DNA of 64,000 nucleotides from Nitrospirota bacterium (GTDB taxonomy: Bacteria; Nitrospirota; Thermodesulfovibrionia; Thermodesulfovibrionales; SM23-35). Location: positions 1-64,000 of the forward strand of contig JACUUX010000008.1 in the NCBI GenBank assembly GCA_014859105.1, given 5' to 3'. A program made the position numbers and the translations under genes. Below are positions 10,182 through 20,320 of the stretch, in pieces; within the stretch, counting starts at the first letter, position 1; every line of letters starts with the position of its first letter. The notes beneath the pieces are model-generated. The model was not told where the DNA came from. It saw only the letters and a program-made list of their open reading frames with translations, and searched no databases.

Positions 10182-11053
10182 TGAATCTAATCCTCTTCAT
10201 TATGTTAATGCTGATAAAAATATGGGTTTAAAGCTAATCCTGTACCAATTAACCCGGGCAATCTATACTCCTTTGCAAATCCGCGAAAAAAAGACAATTT
10301 TTATGATTCGAACTCCTGCAATATACCCTTACCATGAAGGCGAGAACTACACCTGTATTTCCAGCGAGACAGCACGCCATATTCCATTCTCTAAAATGCG
10401 GGCAGATCGTAGAACTATCTTGTGTCGTTTTGTATTCTCCGGATTTCTTGAATTTGTCATTTAACAACAAAGCACTTTCTCTCAAAATTTTATCCCTCCT
10501 TAATGCTTGGCATTATAAGAGTCCTTAATTATATCGTTCTTCTATAAGCCCTTTAAGATTTCACCTCATGAAAGCAATGATTATGCCTATTTAGAACTCA
10601 CCGATTTTGTTGAAATTTGTCGCCGCAGGAAGTACATGAGTTGGGCATAATGCCATACTATGAGGAAATTTGCCTTAGGTAGACACTTCTATTAGGTGTC
10701 CGAGAAACTGAAGCATTAGATGAAAAAGCTTACAACAACTCTAAAAGTAATGTTTACAGCTCGGAAAGGAACTGCTTGTGCATATTTTAGAGAGAAGCTT
10801 TCACTCGTCAAAAATTTTGGCGGTTAATATTTCCATGTGAATATTTGCTCCATACCGGTACCTTACGAGGTGTTTGTAACAGGAAGGAGCAAACGGAGTC
10901 CGGAAATGTTGATAAGCGCTGCTTCCGGTTAAGCTTCAATCTGTAGTTGTCGTAGCACCAAGATGCAAGAGACCACCCGCATTATTGCAGCTGCAATTTG
11001 GAGCTTAATCACAACATTGCATTTACATCATGTATTTTTTCCCAAAAAAAACT

Positions 11054-11587
11054 TTAACCTGGTTTACCGACACTACCCACAATAGAGAACAAAAGTGCAA
11101 GTATTACCAGTTGTATGATCCAACCGATCAAACAAACCCCAATAGCACGGAATGTGCTCTTATAATCAAGAGCTTGTCTGACTGCTATGACCATCGCTAT
11201 CATCATCCAAATTGAAGCCACAAAAAACACTATTCCCATGAGCCCAGGGATGATACCCAATAGTCTTATAAAACCTGGGGAAGTCGAAAAACCGATAGTA
11301 CGTAATAACTCGGTAGGATGCGATCTGGTCTGCGGTTCAGGCAGAAGTTTGGTTCCAATAAAGTAAGTGAGGTAGGCCCAAACAACCCATCCGACCAGTG
11401 CTGCAATTGTCCCCATCAGCATACCGCCGAGGCCTGCTTGTGTAATACTCCCTATCCCTGCAGCTATGCTTGAAAATACCACAACACCCATAGCCTGACC
11501 CAATGCTCCTGTATCAGCCTCAACTTCTTCATATAGATGAACATCTAATTTAGAAGCTCTGATAATACGATTCATCAAGTTAGACAT
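11054..11587 (-). CDS. Yip1 family membrane protein
   Basis: Multi-TM; GWVVWAYLTYFIGTKLL; start at MSNLMNR. Confidence 0.75.
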   Translation of the reverse strand: MSNLMNRIIRASKLDVHLYEEVEADTGALGQAMGVVVFSSIAAGIGSITQAGLGGMLMGTIAALVGWVVWAYLTYFIGTKLLPEPQTRSHPTELLRTIGFSTSPGFIRLLGIIPGLMGIVFFVASIWMMIAMVIAVRQALDYKSTFRAIGVCLIGWIIQLVILALLFSIVGSVGKPG

Positions 11588-11909
11588 TTGCTCCACCTCC
11601 ATTCATACAAATATCGATAAACATTTATAATCTATACAATTATATCAGAATTAAATTCTGCGGCTTTCAGGAAGTTATCTATAAGAGGGATGCTATATCT
11701 TGTAACGTTGGTAGATTTCGCGTCTGGCAGAGCAATTGTAATAGTATGAATCGGCATAAGAAAACCAGTAAGGGCAATCGCTCTTGTTACTTTTAGCTTT
11801 TATGACAGGAAATGCCCCTTGGAGATTTTTTTCAATAGAACATGTATCTCAGGTGTCATTATTTAAACATGTGAAATTGTTAGAACATTTTGTTGATTGC
11901 TTTTTTGCT

Positions 11910-12124
11910 TTATTGAGTTCTTGTTAATTTTGTATACGGCCTCACACCGAGCTTCCTGATGACCTGTGCTACCGTTTCCCCTTTGCTTAACAGCACTTCA
12001 GCCTCTCGGAGCTTCTTGATGTTCTGCTCCGGGGTAAATCCTCTCTTCTGCATATCTACCTCTCTTAATCAATTGTAGCCCAGAGTACTACTTAACTTCT
12101 CGACCCGTTTAAGGGGGCAGGACA
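11910..12124 (-). mobile_element. IS3-family remnant: left end (TGTCCTGCCCCC...) plus truncated OrfA (11910-12053)
   Basis: MQKRGFTPEQNIKKLREAEVLLSKGETVAQVIRKLGVRPYTKLTRTQ*; IS3 OrfA-like HTH N-terminus. Confidence 0.8.
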
Positions 12125-12129
12125 ATAAT

Positions 12130-12325
12130 AATGTTTGTTACCATCAGGGCTAGTATAGTAAAGTTCCCATCTTCCTTCTTCTGCATCTGTCTATGGCTAT
12201 CACATCAACCTTGACTTTATTACCTGATTTCCTTGCCTCCGATGTCTTGTGAGCATCATTACCATACGGTTGTCCAGGTTTGCTTGTTTTACCCGTCCTG
12301 CTACTATACTTTGCTGGCTCTGATG
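12130..12325 (-). pseudogene. Possible thermonuclease (SNase-like) fragment
   Basis: Minus frame: SKYSSRTGKTSKPGQPYGNDAHKTSEARKSGNKVKVDVIAIDR then shift/stops. Confidence 0.4.
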
Positions 12326-12328
12326 ATT

Positions 12329-12793
12329 TTATAATATTATTTTCTTTTTTACTCTTAGTTTTGCATCAATGAAGTCTTTATGCTGAACATAAATAAGGTC
12401 CGCAATCTTTCTCACCATGTGCTCCTCATGTTTGTCAAGATTTACATCAGCAAATGCTACCGCCCATAGATGTTCTATCACTTTTACCTTTTGTTCATAT
12501 GTAAACCCCTCATTAATAAGAGAGGTAAATTCATAATAGCCTGTAGCCTTTGATATTTCTTCTTTAGCAAGTTGCATAACTGTTGTTGCTTCTTCTTCGG
12601 TAAGGTTAAATTTTGATTGAATAGTTTTCATTATTGTTCTGTGTTCATCCTCACTTACTTCTGCATCAGCTCTCATCATCTCTATAAGAAGGGCAGCAGT
12701 GGCAAGTTGAAGGGAATGTTCAGATATTTCATCTGATTTATCCGAAGAAGGTTTCATGTATTTATTGAAGAATTTTTTGATTGTTGTAACCAT
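12329..12793 (-). CDS. TerB family protein
   Basis: ALLIEMMRADAEVSEDEHRTIMKTIQSKFNLTEEEA...AFADVNLDKHEEHMVRKIADLIYV. Confidence 0.85.
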   Translation of the reverse strand: MVTTIKKFFNKYMKPSSDKSDEISEHSLQLATAALLIEMMRADAEVSEDEHRTIMKTIQSKFNLTEEEATTVMQLAKEEISKATGYYEFTSLINEGFTYEQKVKVIEHLWAVAFADVNLDKHEEHMVRKIADLIYVQHKDFIDAKLRVKKKIIL

Positions 12794-12887
12794 GACAAAA
12801 TATACAAAAGAGTTGCACTTGAAGATTTCGGAGTGAGAAAGTTAATATCCTGCTAATTCAGCGATCAGTGAATGCTATGTGTCTGGA

Positions 12888-13007
12888 TTAAATTTTCTTT
12901 TTCGCGGCTTTTGTCGTCTTGGCAACTTTTTTCTTTATAGCTTTTACTTTCTTAGCAACTTTCTTCTTTACTTCTTTTGCTTTCTTCGTAACCTTCTTCT
13001 TTGGCAT
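12888..13007 (-). CDS. 39-aa lysine/alanine-rich basic protein (histone H1-like composition)
   Basis: MPKKKVTKKAKEVKKKVAKKVKAIKKKVAKTTKAAKKKI*; RBS AAAGGAGATAAAG; below ORF-track length cutoff. Confidence 0.75.
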   Translation of the reverse strand: MPKKKVTKKAKEVKKKVAKKVKAIKKKVAKTTKAAKKKI

Positions 13008-13455
13008 CTTTATCTCCTTTATGTATTGTTAGCATCTCAATGATGCTGTTGAATCCTTCTTTAATATGAAGAATCCTAACAAACATCGCTAATATTGTCA
13101 AACAATAATGACACTTGCTCTATAAATAAAAGCATATACAGAGTCGAGTTCTTCTTTCAGAAAGGAACTTATCTTGTTGATTTCCGTCATTGAAGGTAGG
13201 AATATACTGAGGCCAGAAATCCTGCCGGGACTTTCTGAGTGTCTGTTGCCATCTCATCAAAGAAATAAACACAGAGCAAGCTAAAAAGCTGGCTTCTATC
13301 CTCGGTTTTATGGAGCATTCTGATAGCTTTTCGGACACAAAAAATGAAAGTGTTAGAAGATTTGGGAAAATCCGAGTCAGTTGGTTCAGTTATTCCCTTG
13401 CCAGTCAATCATTTACAAGGAACAATCAATGCATAACGGCTTGCCATCGATAAAA

Positions 13456-13481
13456 AAGGGCTTGCATTTCTGCAAACCCTT
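13456..13481 (-). terminator. Rho-independent terminator of tRNA-fMet
   Basis: Minus strand AAGGGTTTGCA-GAAA-TGCAAGCCCTTTTTTA. Confidence 0.85.
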
Positions 13482-13489
13482 GATTTCAT

Positions 13490-13566
<77 letters not shown>

Positions 13567-13739
13567 ACATTATTTTTAAAAAGTTAATTATTAAACATAA
13601 CTTATCGGCTATTTTTTGTCAAACTTCCTTAAATATTAATATATCAATTTAAGTTGTTCAAAACGGGAAAAATTATTCAAAGGTAATATATTATTACTTA
13701 ACCGAATGTATGTTATGATATTAAACAAAAGTCTTATTC

Positions 13740-14510
13740 ATGGAACTTTTTAGGCAAATCAGATGGCAGGATCTGGTAGATATCATATTGATATCGATAA
13801 TACTCTACCGCCTTCTTCTCATGATAAAGGGCACAAAGGCTGCACATATGCTTGTGGGTCTCGGCGTTTTATTACTGGCATCTATATTTTCAAGACACTT
13901 CGCATTTTATACTTTAGACTGGCTTATACAGAGCTTCTGGACACATATAGTTATCGCTATAATTGTACTTTTTCAGCCGGAGATTAGAAGGGCGCTAGCA
14001 CAAATGGGGGAAACAACACCATTTCTTCCATCTCTTACCTCTGCCGAGGAGCTTAAATCTCTCGAAGAAATTGTGAGGGCTACTATTGCCCTTTCAAACA
14101 GGAAGATAGGTGCGCTCATTGCTATAGAAAGGGAAACCAGTCTTAAAAATTTTGTTGAAATCGGAACCCCTCTGGATGCAAAAGTCTCTAAAGAGGTTCT
14201 AATCAGTATCTTTCATCCAACGTCACCGATACATGATGGCGCGGTTGTAATAAAAGGTAACAGGATTGTTGCTGCCGGGTGTTTTTTGCCTATAACAACA
14301 AGCCCGGAAATCAGTAAATCATTCGGGACAAGACATCGCGCTGGTATGGGTTTATCAGAGGAAACAGATGCAGTTGTAATCATTGTGTCAGAAGAAACGG
14401 GGTCAATATCCATGGCTATTAATGGAAAGCTTGAAAAGCATTTAGATATGGGGACACTCCGTGATAGTCTGACAGAACTATTTGCAACAAAGGCAAAGAG
14501 AGTCAAATGA
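13740..14510 (+). CDS. cdaA: Diadenylate cyclase CdaA
   Basis: N-terminal TMs then DisA_N domain: DGAVVIKGNRIVAAGCFLPI..GTRHRAGMGLSEETDAVVIIVSEETG. Confidence 0.95.
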   Translation: MELFRQIRWQDLVDIILISIILYRLLLMIKGTKAAHMLVGLGVLLLASIFSRHFAFYTLDWLIQSFWTHIVIAIIVLFQPEIRRALAQMGETTPFLPSLTSAEELKSLEEIVRATIALSNRKIGALIAIERETSLKNFVEIGTPLDAKVSKEVLISIFHPTSPIHDGAVVIKGNRIVAAGCFLPITTSPEISKSFGTRHRAGMGLSEETDAVVIIVSEETGSISMAINGKLEKHLDMGTLRDSLTELFATKAKRVK

Positions 14511-15142
14511 AAAAATTATTCTTGGAAAACCTCGGCCTCAAGATTGCGGCTGTTTTATTATCTATTGTATTATGGATTTTTGTTACATCCAGAGGACAAT
14601 TAGAAATATTTATTGATGTGCCGCTTGAATTTAAGAATATCCTTTCAGGGCTTGAGGTCGTCAATCATAGCGTCAAAACAGTCAGTCTTAACATAAAAGG
14701 CCAGGAGAGATTAATAAACAACCTTAAATCATCAGATATAAAGGTTTATGTCGATCTCAATAAAACTAAAAAAGGTGAAAACATATATCATATTACACGG
14801 GCTGACATAAAGCTGCCACACGGTATAATTGTATCCAGTATAAACCCTCCCAGTGTTAAGGTTATTACAGAGGAAACTAAAATAAAAACTGTTAAAGTAA
14901 TTCCGTTTATAATTGGAGAAATTCAGAAAGGTTTTTATCTAAAATCTGTAGACGTGTCTCCACAGAGTGTAGAGGTTGAAGGAATTAAGTCTGAAATAGG
15001 AAAGATAAACAATATAAAAACAGAGCCACTGGACATCTCGGGCATAAGTGAAACATTTACTCAGAATGTGAAACTTGATTTGTCAGGTAGAAATATAAGG
15101 ACCAATATTGGCGAGGTCAAGGTTAAAGTTGTTATTGAGTAG
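14507..15142 (+). CDS. CdaR/YbbR-like domain protein
   Basis: LENLGLKIAAVLLSIVLWIFVTS; position between cdaA and glmM. Confidence 0.9.
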   Translation: MKKLFLENLGLKIAAVLLSIVLWIFVTSRGQLEIFIDVPLEFKNILSGLEVVNHSVKTVSLNIKGQERLINNLKSSDIKVYVDLNKTKKGENIYHITRADIKLPHGIIVSSINPPSVKVITEETKIKTVKVIPFIIGEIQKGFYLKSVDVSPQSVEVEGIKSEIGKINNIKTEPLDISGISETFTQNVKLDLSGRNIRTNIGEVKVKVVIE

Positions 15143-15150
15143 AGGAGAAA

Positions 15151-16497
15151 ATGAAACTTTTTGGAACAGATGGTATAAGGTCTGCTGTTAATCAGCATCC
15201 CATGACACCCGAAACGGTTTTGAGAATCGGTATGGCTGTTGCCTTCCTGCTCAGAGAAAAACCCGGCAGAAATATGATATTGATCGGGAAGGATACCAGG
15301 TTATCAGGTTATATGATAGAAAGCGCTCTTACTTCAGGTATTTGCTCGATGGGTATGAACGTTACACTTGTCGGACCTCTGCCAACTCCCGGGATTGCAT
15401 TCCTCACAAGGACTTTAAGATTAGATGCAGGTATTGTCATATCAGCTTCACATAATCCTTTCGAAGATAACGGGATCAAGTTTTTTTCTTCAGAGGGGTT
15501 TAAACTTCCTGACGCACTTGAAAATAAGATTGAAACACTTGTGATGGATGATAAACTCGCAAAATACAGGGCTAAAGATTCGGATATAGGCAAGGCATAC
15601 CGGCTTGATGATGCAAGTGGACGTTATATTGAATATACAAAGTCTACTATCCCCAGAGGGATGACCTTTGAAGGCATGAAGATTGTTGTGGATTGTGCAA
15701 ATGGTGCTGCATATAAAACAACACCGTGGTTTTTACGGGAACTCGGTGCTGGTGTGATTGCTATCAACGACAGGCCGGATGGCATAAATATCAATGCAAA
15801 TTGTGGCTCCTTGAATATAAAAGGATTACAGAGGGCTGTCAGAAATCACGGGGCCGATGTTGGAATTGCGCATGACGGGGATGCAGACAGAACCATATTT
15901 TGTGATGAGAAGGGAAGGGTTGTAGATGGTGACAAGGTGATGGGCATATGGGCAGTTGAAATGAAAAGTAAAGGAACCCTTAAAAAAGATGCTGTTGTGT
16001 TGACTGTGATGAGCAATTTTGGTCTTGAAAAGTATCTCGAAAAAAATAAAATAAAGTTAATCAGAACAAAGGTAGGGGACAGATTTGTTGTGGAGAAGAT
16101 GCTCGAAGAAGGATACAACCTTGGGGGAGAACAGTCGGGACATATAGTTTTTCTTGACCATAATACAACTGGAGACGGACTTCTAACTGCGGTGCAGGTT
16201 TTATATCTGATGAAAAAAAGAAAATTACCTCTGTCTAAACTTTCATCTGAAATAAAACTTTACCCGCAGATATTAACAAATGTTGATGTAAAACATAGAT
16301 ATGACATTAAGACAGTCCCTGAAATCGAGATAGCAATAAAGTCTGCCGAGAAAAAACTCGACGGGAAAGGCAGGATACTTGTCAGACCATCTGGAACCGA
16401 GCCTAAGATAAGGGTGATGGTCGAAGGTGAGGATTTGAAATTTATAACAAAACTGAGCAAGGATATTGTCAGGGTTATCAGAGAAAAGATGACTTAA
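15151..16497 (+). CDS. glmM: Phosphoglucosamine mutase GlmM
   Basis: KLFGTDGIRS, ISASHNPFEDNGIKFF, DGDADR, RPSGTEPKIRVMVE. Confidence 0.97.
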   Translation: MKLFGTDGIRSAVNQHPMTPETVLRIGMAVAFLLREKPGRNMILIGKDTRLSGYMIESALTSGICSMGMNVTLVGPLPTPGIAFLTRTLRLDAGIVISASHNPFEDNGIKFFSSEGFKLPDALENKIETLVMDDKLAKYRAKDSDIGKAYRLDDASGRYIEYTKSTIPRGMTFEGMKIVVDCANGAAYKTTPWFLRELGAGVIAINDRPDGININANCGSLNIKGLQRAVRNHGADVGIAHDGDADRTIFCDEKGRVVDGDKVMGIWAVEMKSKGTLKKDAVVLTVMSNFGLEKYLEKNKIKLIRTKVGDRFVVEKMLEEGYNLGGEQSGHIVFLDHNTTGDGLLTAVQVLYLMKKRKLPLSKLSSEIKLYPQILTNVDVKHRYDIKTVPEIEIAIKSAEKKLDGKGRILVRPSGTEPKIRVMVEGEDLKFITKLSKDIVRVIREKMT

Positions 16498-18842
16498 TGC
16501 AATTTTTTATCTCATTTCTTGTGGGAATAGTCCTTTTTTATTCATACCAATATTTCCCATTATCAGTTGTCTTTGTTTCTTCATTTCCTTTCTTATATCT
16601 CCTTTTTAAAAAAAGATTCTTTCTGACTGTGATCTGTGTTCTGGGATTAGTTTCAGGAATAGCATATGCATTAATAAGACAGGAACCCGTTAAAGAGATA
16701 CCTTACTATATTAAAGATCGAGTTGCTGTAAAAGGTGTCTTCAAGTCCTTCCCTGCAGAAATAGAAGGCGGGACATATAAACAAGCTTTTAAGATAAAAT
16801 CTGCAATTAATATTGATACCGATGAATACTTAAATCATCTTGAAGAGCAGGAGGTTATTTTATTTTCCGACAGAGTCTTTGAGCCAGGCACTGAATGTGA
16901 GATTGCTATAAAATTCAGCAAAAAAAGAATAAAATTAAATCCTGGTGAAAATCCAAAAGAAAAACTTTATGCACAGGTTTTAGAAATTTACGATTTCAAA
17001 AATAATAATTTTTCTTTAAACTCGAAAATTCAGGAATATAGATATAGAGTCATTAAATACATACAACAGAATTTCAGCCGTGATTCAGCATCTTTTATTA
17101 CATCTATAACAGCAGGCTACAGAGACGATATAAGTGAGGAACTAAAGGATGCATTCAATACAGCGGGACTGGCACATATCCTGAGTATTTCAGGAACACA
17201 CTTCGGTCTGTTCTCTGTTTTCTTATTCGGGATATTCAGATTAATAATAAAATTCCTCCCATATAAAATCCTTCAGCGAATAACGATTTTTTTAACTCCG
17301 TCACAGACTGCTGCGATTCTCTGTCTTCCTTTTATGCTCGCATATCTCGGCCTTTCAGGTGCCAGTATTCCGGCAATGAGGTCATTTATTATGATAAGCC
17401 TTTTTTTAGCCGGTCTTATTATCGGAAGGAAGGGCTTCTGGCTTAACTCCCTTGTATTCGCTGCATTTATCATTGTCATATGGGAACCAGAAGTTATTTT
17501 CAGTCTGTCTTTTCAACTCTCATTCGTTGCAGTTTTATTCATAGGTTTTTCAATCGGATACAGAGAAAATAAAGAAGATGTAAAGGATAAAAAAGAGAAA
17601 AAGATCTTTAAGCATCTGAAAAATATTTTATTTATCACGCTTGCAGCATCGATAGGTACTGCACCTCTTGTAGCATACTATTTCCACTATCTTTCTTTGA
17701 TTTCACCTCTGTCAAATATAGTCATTGCACCTCTTATCGGCTTTGCCCTCATACCGCTTTCTGTTGTCTCATCATTTATATATTTACTGACAGGATACTT
17801 TATATTTACTCCGTTGATAAAAGTTATTTCCGATTTGAGCATATCAGCGGTGAAGTTTTTCTCCGGTATCCCATTTGCTGATTTAAAGATACCCGCTTTT
17901 CCCTTGATCATAGTCTTGCTTTTCTATGCAGGTTTTATATTTTACTTGCTACTTAATAAAAGAAAGATCATGCTGGCGATCCCTTTTGTTCCCATAATTA
18001 TTTATTTCTCGATGTCTGTCTTCGAAAAGAATGAACTTACTATTACCTATCTCGATGTAGGGCAGGGTGATTCATCCGTTATCGAGCTGCCAGATAAAAA
18101 GACGGTTGTAATTGATACAGGGAAAACAGGCAGGGAAACTGCTTCATTTCTTAAATACAGGGGTAAAAAAACAATAGATGCTCTCGTACTTTCACATATC
18201 CATCCTGATCATACAGGTGGACTTGATCATTTATTGAAGCAGTTTGAAGTCAGGGAAATATGGGATAACGGACAAATCATTTTGCCCGAAATTTCCAAAA
18301 CAATAGCACATCGTTCACTAATAAGAGGTGATATGACCGAAGGGGAAGAATATGCTCTTTATACTCTCCACCCGTATCCGGAATTTTACACAATGTACGG
18401 ACATGAATATAGTGCTGAAAATAATGACTCTCTGGTCTTAAAGGTTAAGGGGCGCCATAAGTCATTCATCTTTACAGGGGATGTTGAAGAAGAAGCTGAA
18501 GAAGATATCCTGCATCTCGGAGAGTGGTTAAGGAGCAATGTTATTAAAGTTCCACACCATGGTGCAAGATCATCTGCCTGTGAACCTTTTATTAAAGCTA
18601 TTTCGCCTGATGTTGCAGTAATTAGTGCGGGGCGTGAAAATCCCTTCGGTCATCCACATCCTGAAACACTGGATGCATTATATGGTGTTGAAATATTCCG
18701 AACAGATATCGATGGTGCTGTAAAAATATCAGAGTCAGAAAAGGGGGTAGAAATCAAAACACATGGAGATTTCAAATTAGAGAAGACAAGATTCTTCAAA
18801 AATGAAATGAAAAATATTAAAAGACTTTTTGAGACATGGTGA
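16497..18842 (+). CDS. comEC: DNA internalization competence protein ComEC/Rec2
   Basis: Competence TM domain (HILSISGTHFGLFS) plus MBL domain (LDVGQGDSSVIELP...HIHPDHTGGLDHLL). Confidence 0.93.
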   Translation: MQFFISFLVGIVLFYSYQYFPLSVVFVSSFPFLYLLFKKRFFLTVICVLGLVSGIAYALIRQEPVKEIPYYIKDRVAVKGVFKSFPAEIEGGTYKQAFKIKSAINIDTDEYLNHLEEQEVILFSDRVFEPGTECEIAIKFSKKRIKLNPGENPKEKLYAQVLEIYDFKNNNFSLNSKIQEYRYRVIKYIQQNFSRDSASFITSITAGYRDDISEELKDAFNTAGLAHILSISGTHFGLFSVFLFGIFRLIIKFLPYKILQRITIFLTPSQTAAILCLPFMLAYLGLSGASIPAMRSFIMISLFLAGLIIGRKGFWLNSLVFAAFIIVIWEPEVIFSLSFQLSFVAVLFIGFSIGYRENKEDVKDKKEKKIFKHLKNILFITLAASIGTAPLVAYYFHYLSLISPLSNIVIAPLIGFALIPLSVVSSFIYLLTGYFIFTPLIKVISDLSISAVKFFSGIPFADLKIPAFPLIIVLLFYAGFIFYLLLNKRKIMLAIPFVPIIIYFSMSVFEKNELTITYLDVGQGDSSVIELPDKKTVVIDTGKTGRETASFLKYRGKKTIDALVLSHIHPDHTGGLDHLLKQFEVREIWDNGQIILPEISKTIAHRSLIRGDMTEGEEYALYTLHPYPEFYTMYGHEYSAENNDSLVLKVKGRHKSFIFTGDVEEEAEEDILHLGEWLRSNVIKVPHHGARSSACEPFIKAISPDVAVISAGRENPFGHPHPETLDALYGVEIFRTDIDGAVKISESEKGVEIKTHGDFKLEKTRFFKNEMKNIKRLFETW

Positions 18843-18864
18843 TAAATAAATAAAGATGACAAAT

Positions 18865-19160
18865 GCAGAGCCTGTCATGCTGAACGAAGTGAAGCATCTC
18901 TTATTTTAGACATTACTGAGGAAAGACGAAACCCATTCTTATACTGAGGTATACTGTCCTTTTTGTTGCGCCTATGGAAGACTTAATGTAATCATTCAGT
19001 GAAGCGTGTCTGCTCACAAAAGCGGCGCACCCTTCGACATCCTTCGACAAGCTCAGGATGACATTGTTATGGTGAGCCTGTCGAACCATCAGGGGACAGT
19101 ACACGACACATTGTGGGTTTGTCATGGTGAGCTTGTCGAATCCATGACAGCCAAACTCCA
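18865..19160. repeat. Cluster of TTCGACAAGCTCA / TGAGCTTGTCGAA-type repeats
   Basis: ccttcgacaagctcaggatgac, gtgagcctgtcgaaccatc, gtgagcttgtcgaatccatgac, tgtcatgctgaacgaagtgaagcatctc. Confidence 0.65.
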
Positions 19161-19246
19161 CCCTTCACTGAAAGCTTACGACTTAATACAAAAAATAACT
19201 TGACAAAGATTTTATATTCTGATAGAGTTTGCAATATCTAAGTCAG

Positions 19247-19260
19247 TTAGATTAATCTAA
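19247..19260. promoter_or_regulatory. Candidate DtxR-family operator TTAGATTAATCTAA (perfect palindrome) upstream of dtxR
   Basis: Related site TTAGATTATTCTAA at 20281-20294 before feoB; promoter TTGACA (19200-19205)-N17-TAGAGT. Confidence 0.65.
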
Positions 19261-19264
19261 TTAT

Positions 19265-20029
19265 ATGACAGAATTATTAAGCTCTACCGTTGAAGATTAC
19301 TTAGAGGCCATCTTTAACCTTGAGAAAGATAAAAAGGCTGTTCGGGTTAAAGACATAGCCCAGAAGATGATGGTTAAGTTACCAACTGTTACTAGTATGT
19401 TAAATACCCTTCTCCAGAAAGGGCTGATCGAGCATGAAAAATACGAATATGTGGAGTTGACTGAGAAAGGGCTGAAGGTGGCCAGGGAGGTTGACCGCCG
19501 CCACGGGATATTACGGAATTTTTTAACAAATATATTAAAGATAGATGCCAGACAGGCCGAAGAAGATGCCTGTAAAATGGAGCATGCCATAAGTTCTGTC
19601 ACCTTTGAAAAACTAGTTCAATTTATAGAATTTATTGAGATGTGTCCAAGAGGGGGGTCAGAATGGTTAGGATATTTTGAGCAATATTGCGGGGGAGGCT
19701 ACAGAAAAGAGGAATGTTTAAAACATATGAGTGGTTTTATTGAAGAATGTATCCGTAAATTGGAGAAGGCTAAATCTTCAAAGGAGGTAAAAGTTATGCC
19801 TGATAAACAGCTAAAGGATCTTTCTCCTGGCGAGAAGGCAAGGATTACCCGTGTGACTGGACGTGGCTCTGCTCATCGACGTCTTTTGGATATGGGGGTT
19901 GTGCCTGGAAGCACGATAGAGATGGAAAGGATAGCCCCACTTGGCGACCCCATTGAGGTGATGATAAAAGGCTATCACCTCTCACTCCGCAAGGAAGAGG
20001 CATCACATGTTTTTGTGGAAGTATCATAA
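19265..20029 (+). CDS. DtxR/MntR-family regulator with C-terminal FeoA domain
   Basis: DtxR HTH (TVEDYLEAIFNLEKDKKAVRVKDIAQKM) and FeoA (DLSPGEKARITRVTGRGSAHRRLLDMGVVPG). Confidence 0.9.
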   Translation: MTELLSSTVEDYLEAIFNLEKDKKAVRVKDIAQKMMVKLPTVTSMLNTLLQKGLIEHEKYEYVELTEKGLKVAREVDRRHGILRNFLTNILKIDARQAEEDACKMEHAISSVTFEKLVQFIEFIEMCPRGGSEWLGYFEQYCGGGYRKEECLKHMSGFIEECIRKLEKAKSSKEVKVMPDKQLKDLSPGEKARITRVTGRGSAHRRLLDMGVVPGSTIEMERIAPLGDPIEVMIKGYHLSLRKEEASHVFVEVS

Positions 20030-20262
20030 TGGAGGAAAGAATTATGCCGCTAACTATGGCCCCACGGGGTAAAGAGGTGACCCTGATAGGTATAAATGGG
20101 GGTAGGGGCGTTAGGATGAGGCTCCACAGCCTGGGGTTGATTCCAGGGGTAAAGTTGAGGGTCCTGAATAACAATGGGGCGGGTCCACTCATGGTGGCGG
20201 TGATGAATTCAAGAGTTGCTCTGGGTTGGGGAATGGCCTATAAGATAATGGTGGAAGAGTAA
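20029..20262 (+). CDS. feoA: FeoA family protein
   Basis: MPLTMAPRGKEVTLIGINGGRGVRMRLHSLGLIPG. Confidence 0.9.
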   Translation: MEERIMPLTMAPRGKEVTLIGINGGRGVRMRLHSLGLIPGVKLRVLNNNGAGPLMVAVMNSRVALGWGMAYKIMVEE

Positions 20263-20280
20263 AATTTTTTTGTTTTAAAG

Positions 20281-20294
20281 TTAGATTATTCTAA
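20281..20294. promoter_or_regulatory. Candidate DtxR-family operator TTAGATTATTCTAA upstream of feoB
   Basis: Matches the site at 19247-19260. Confidence 0.6.
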
Positions 20295-20320
20295 TTTTAT
20301 TCTATAAATCTAAATAAAGA

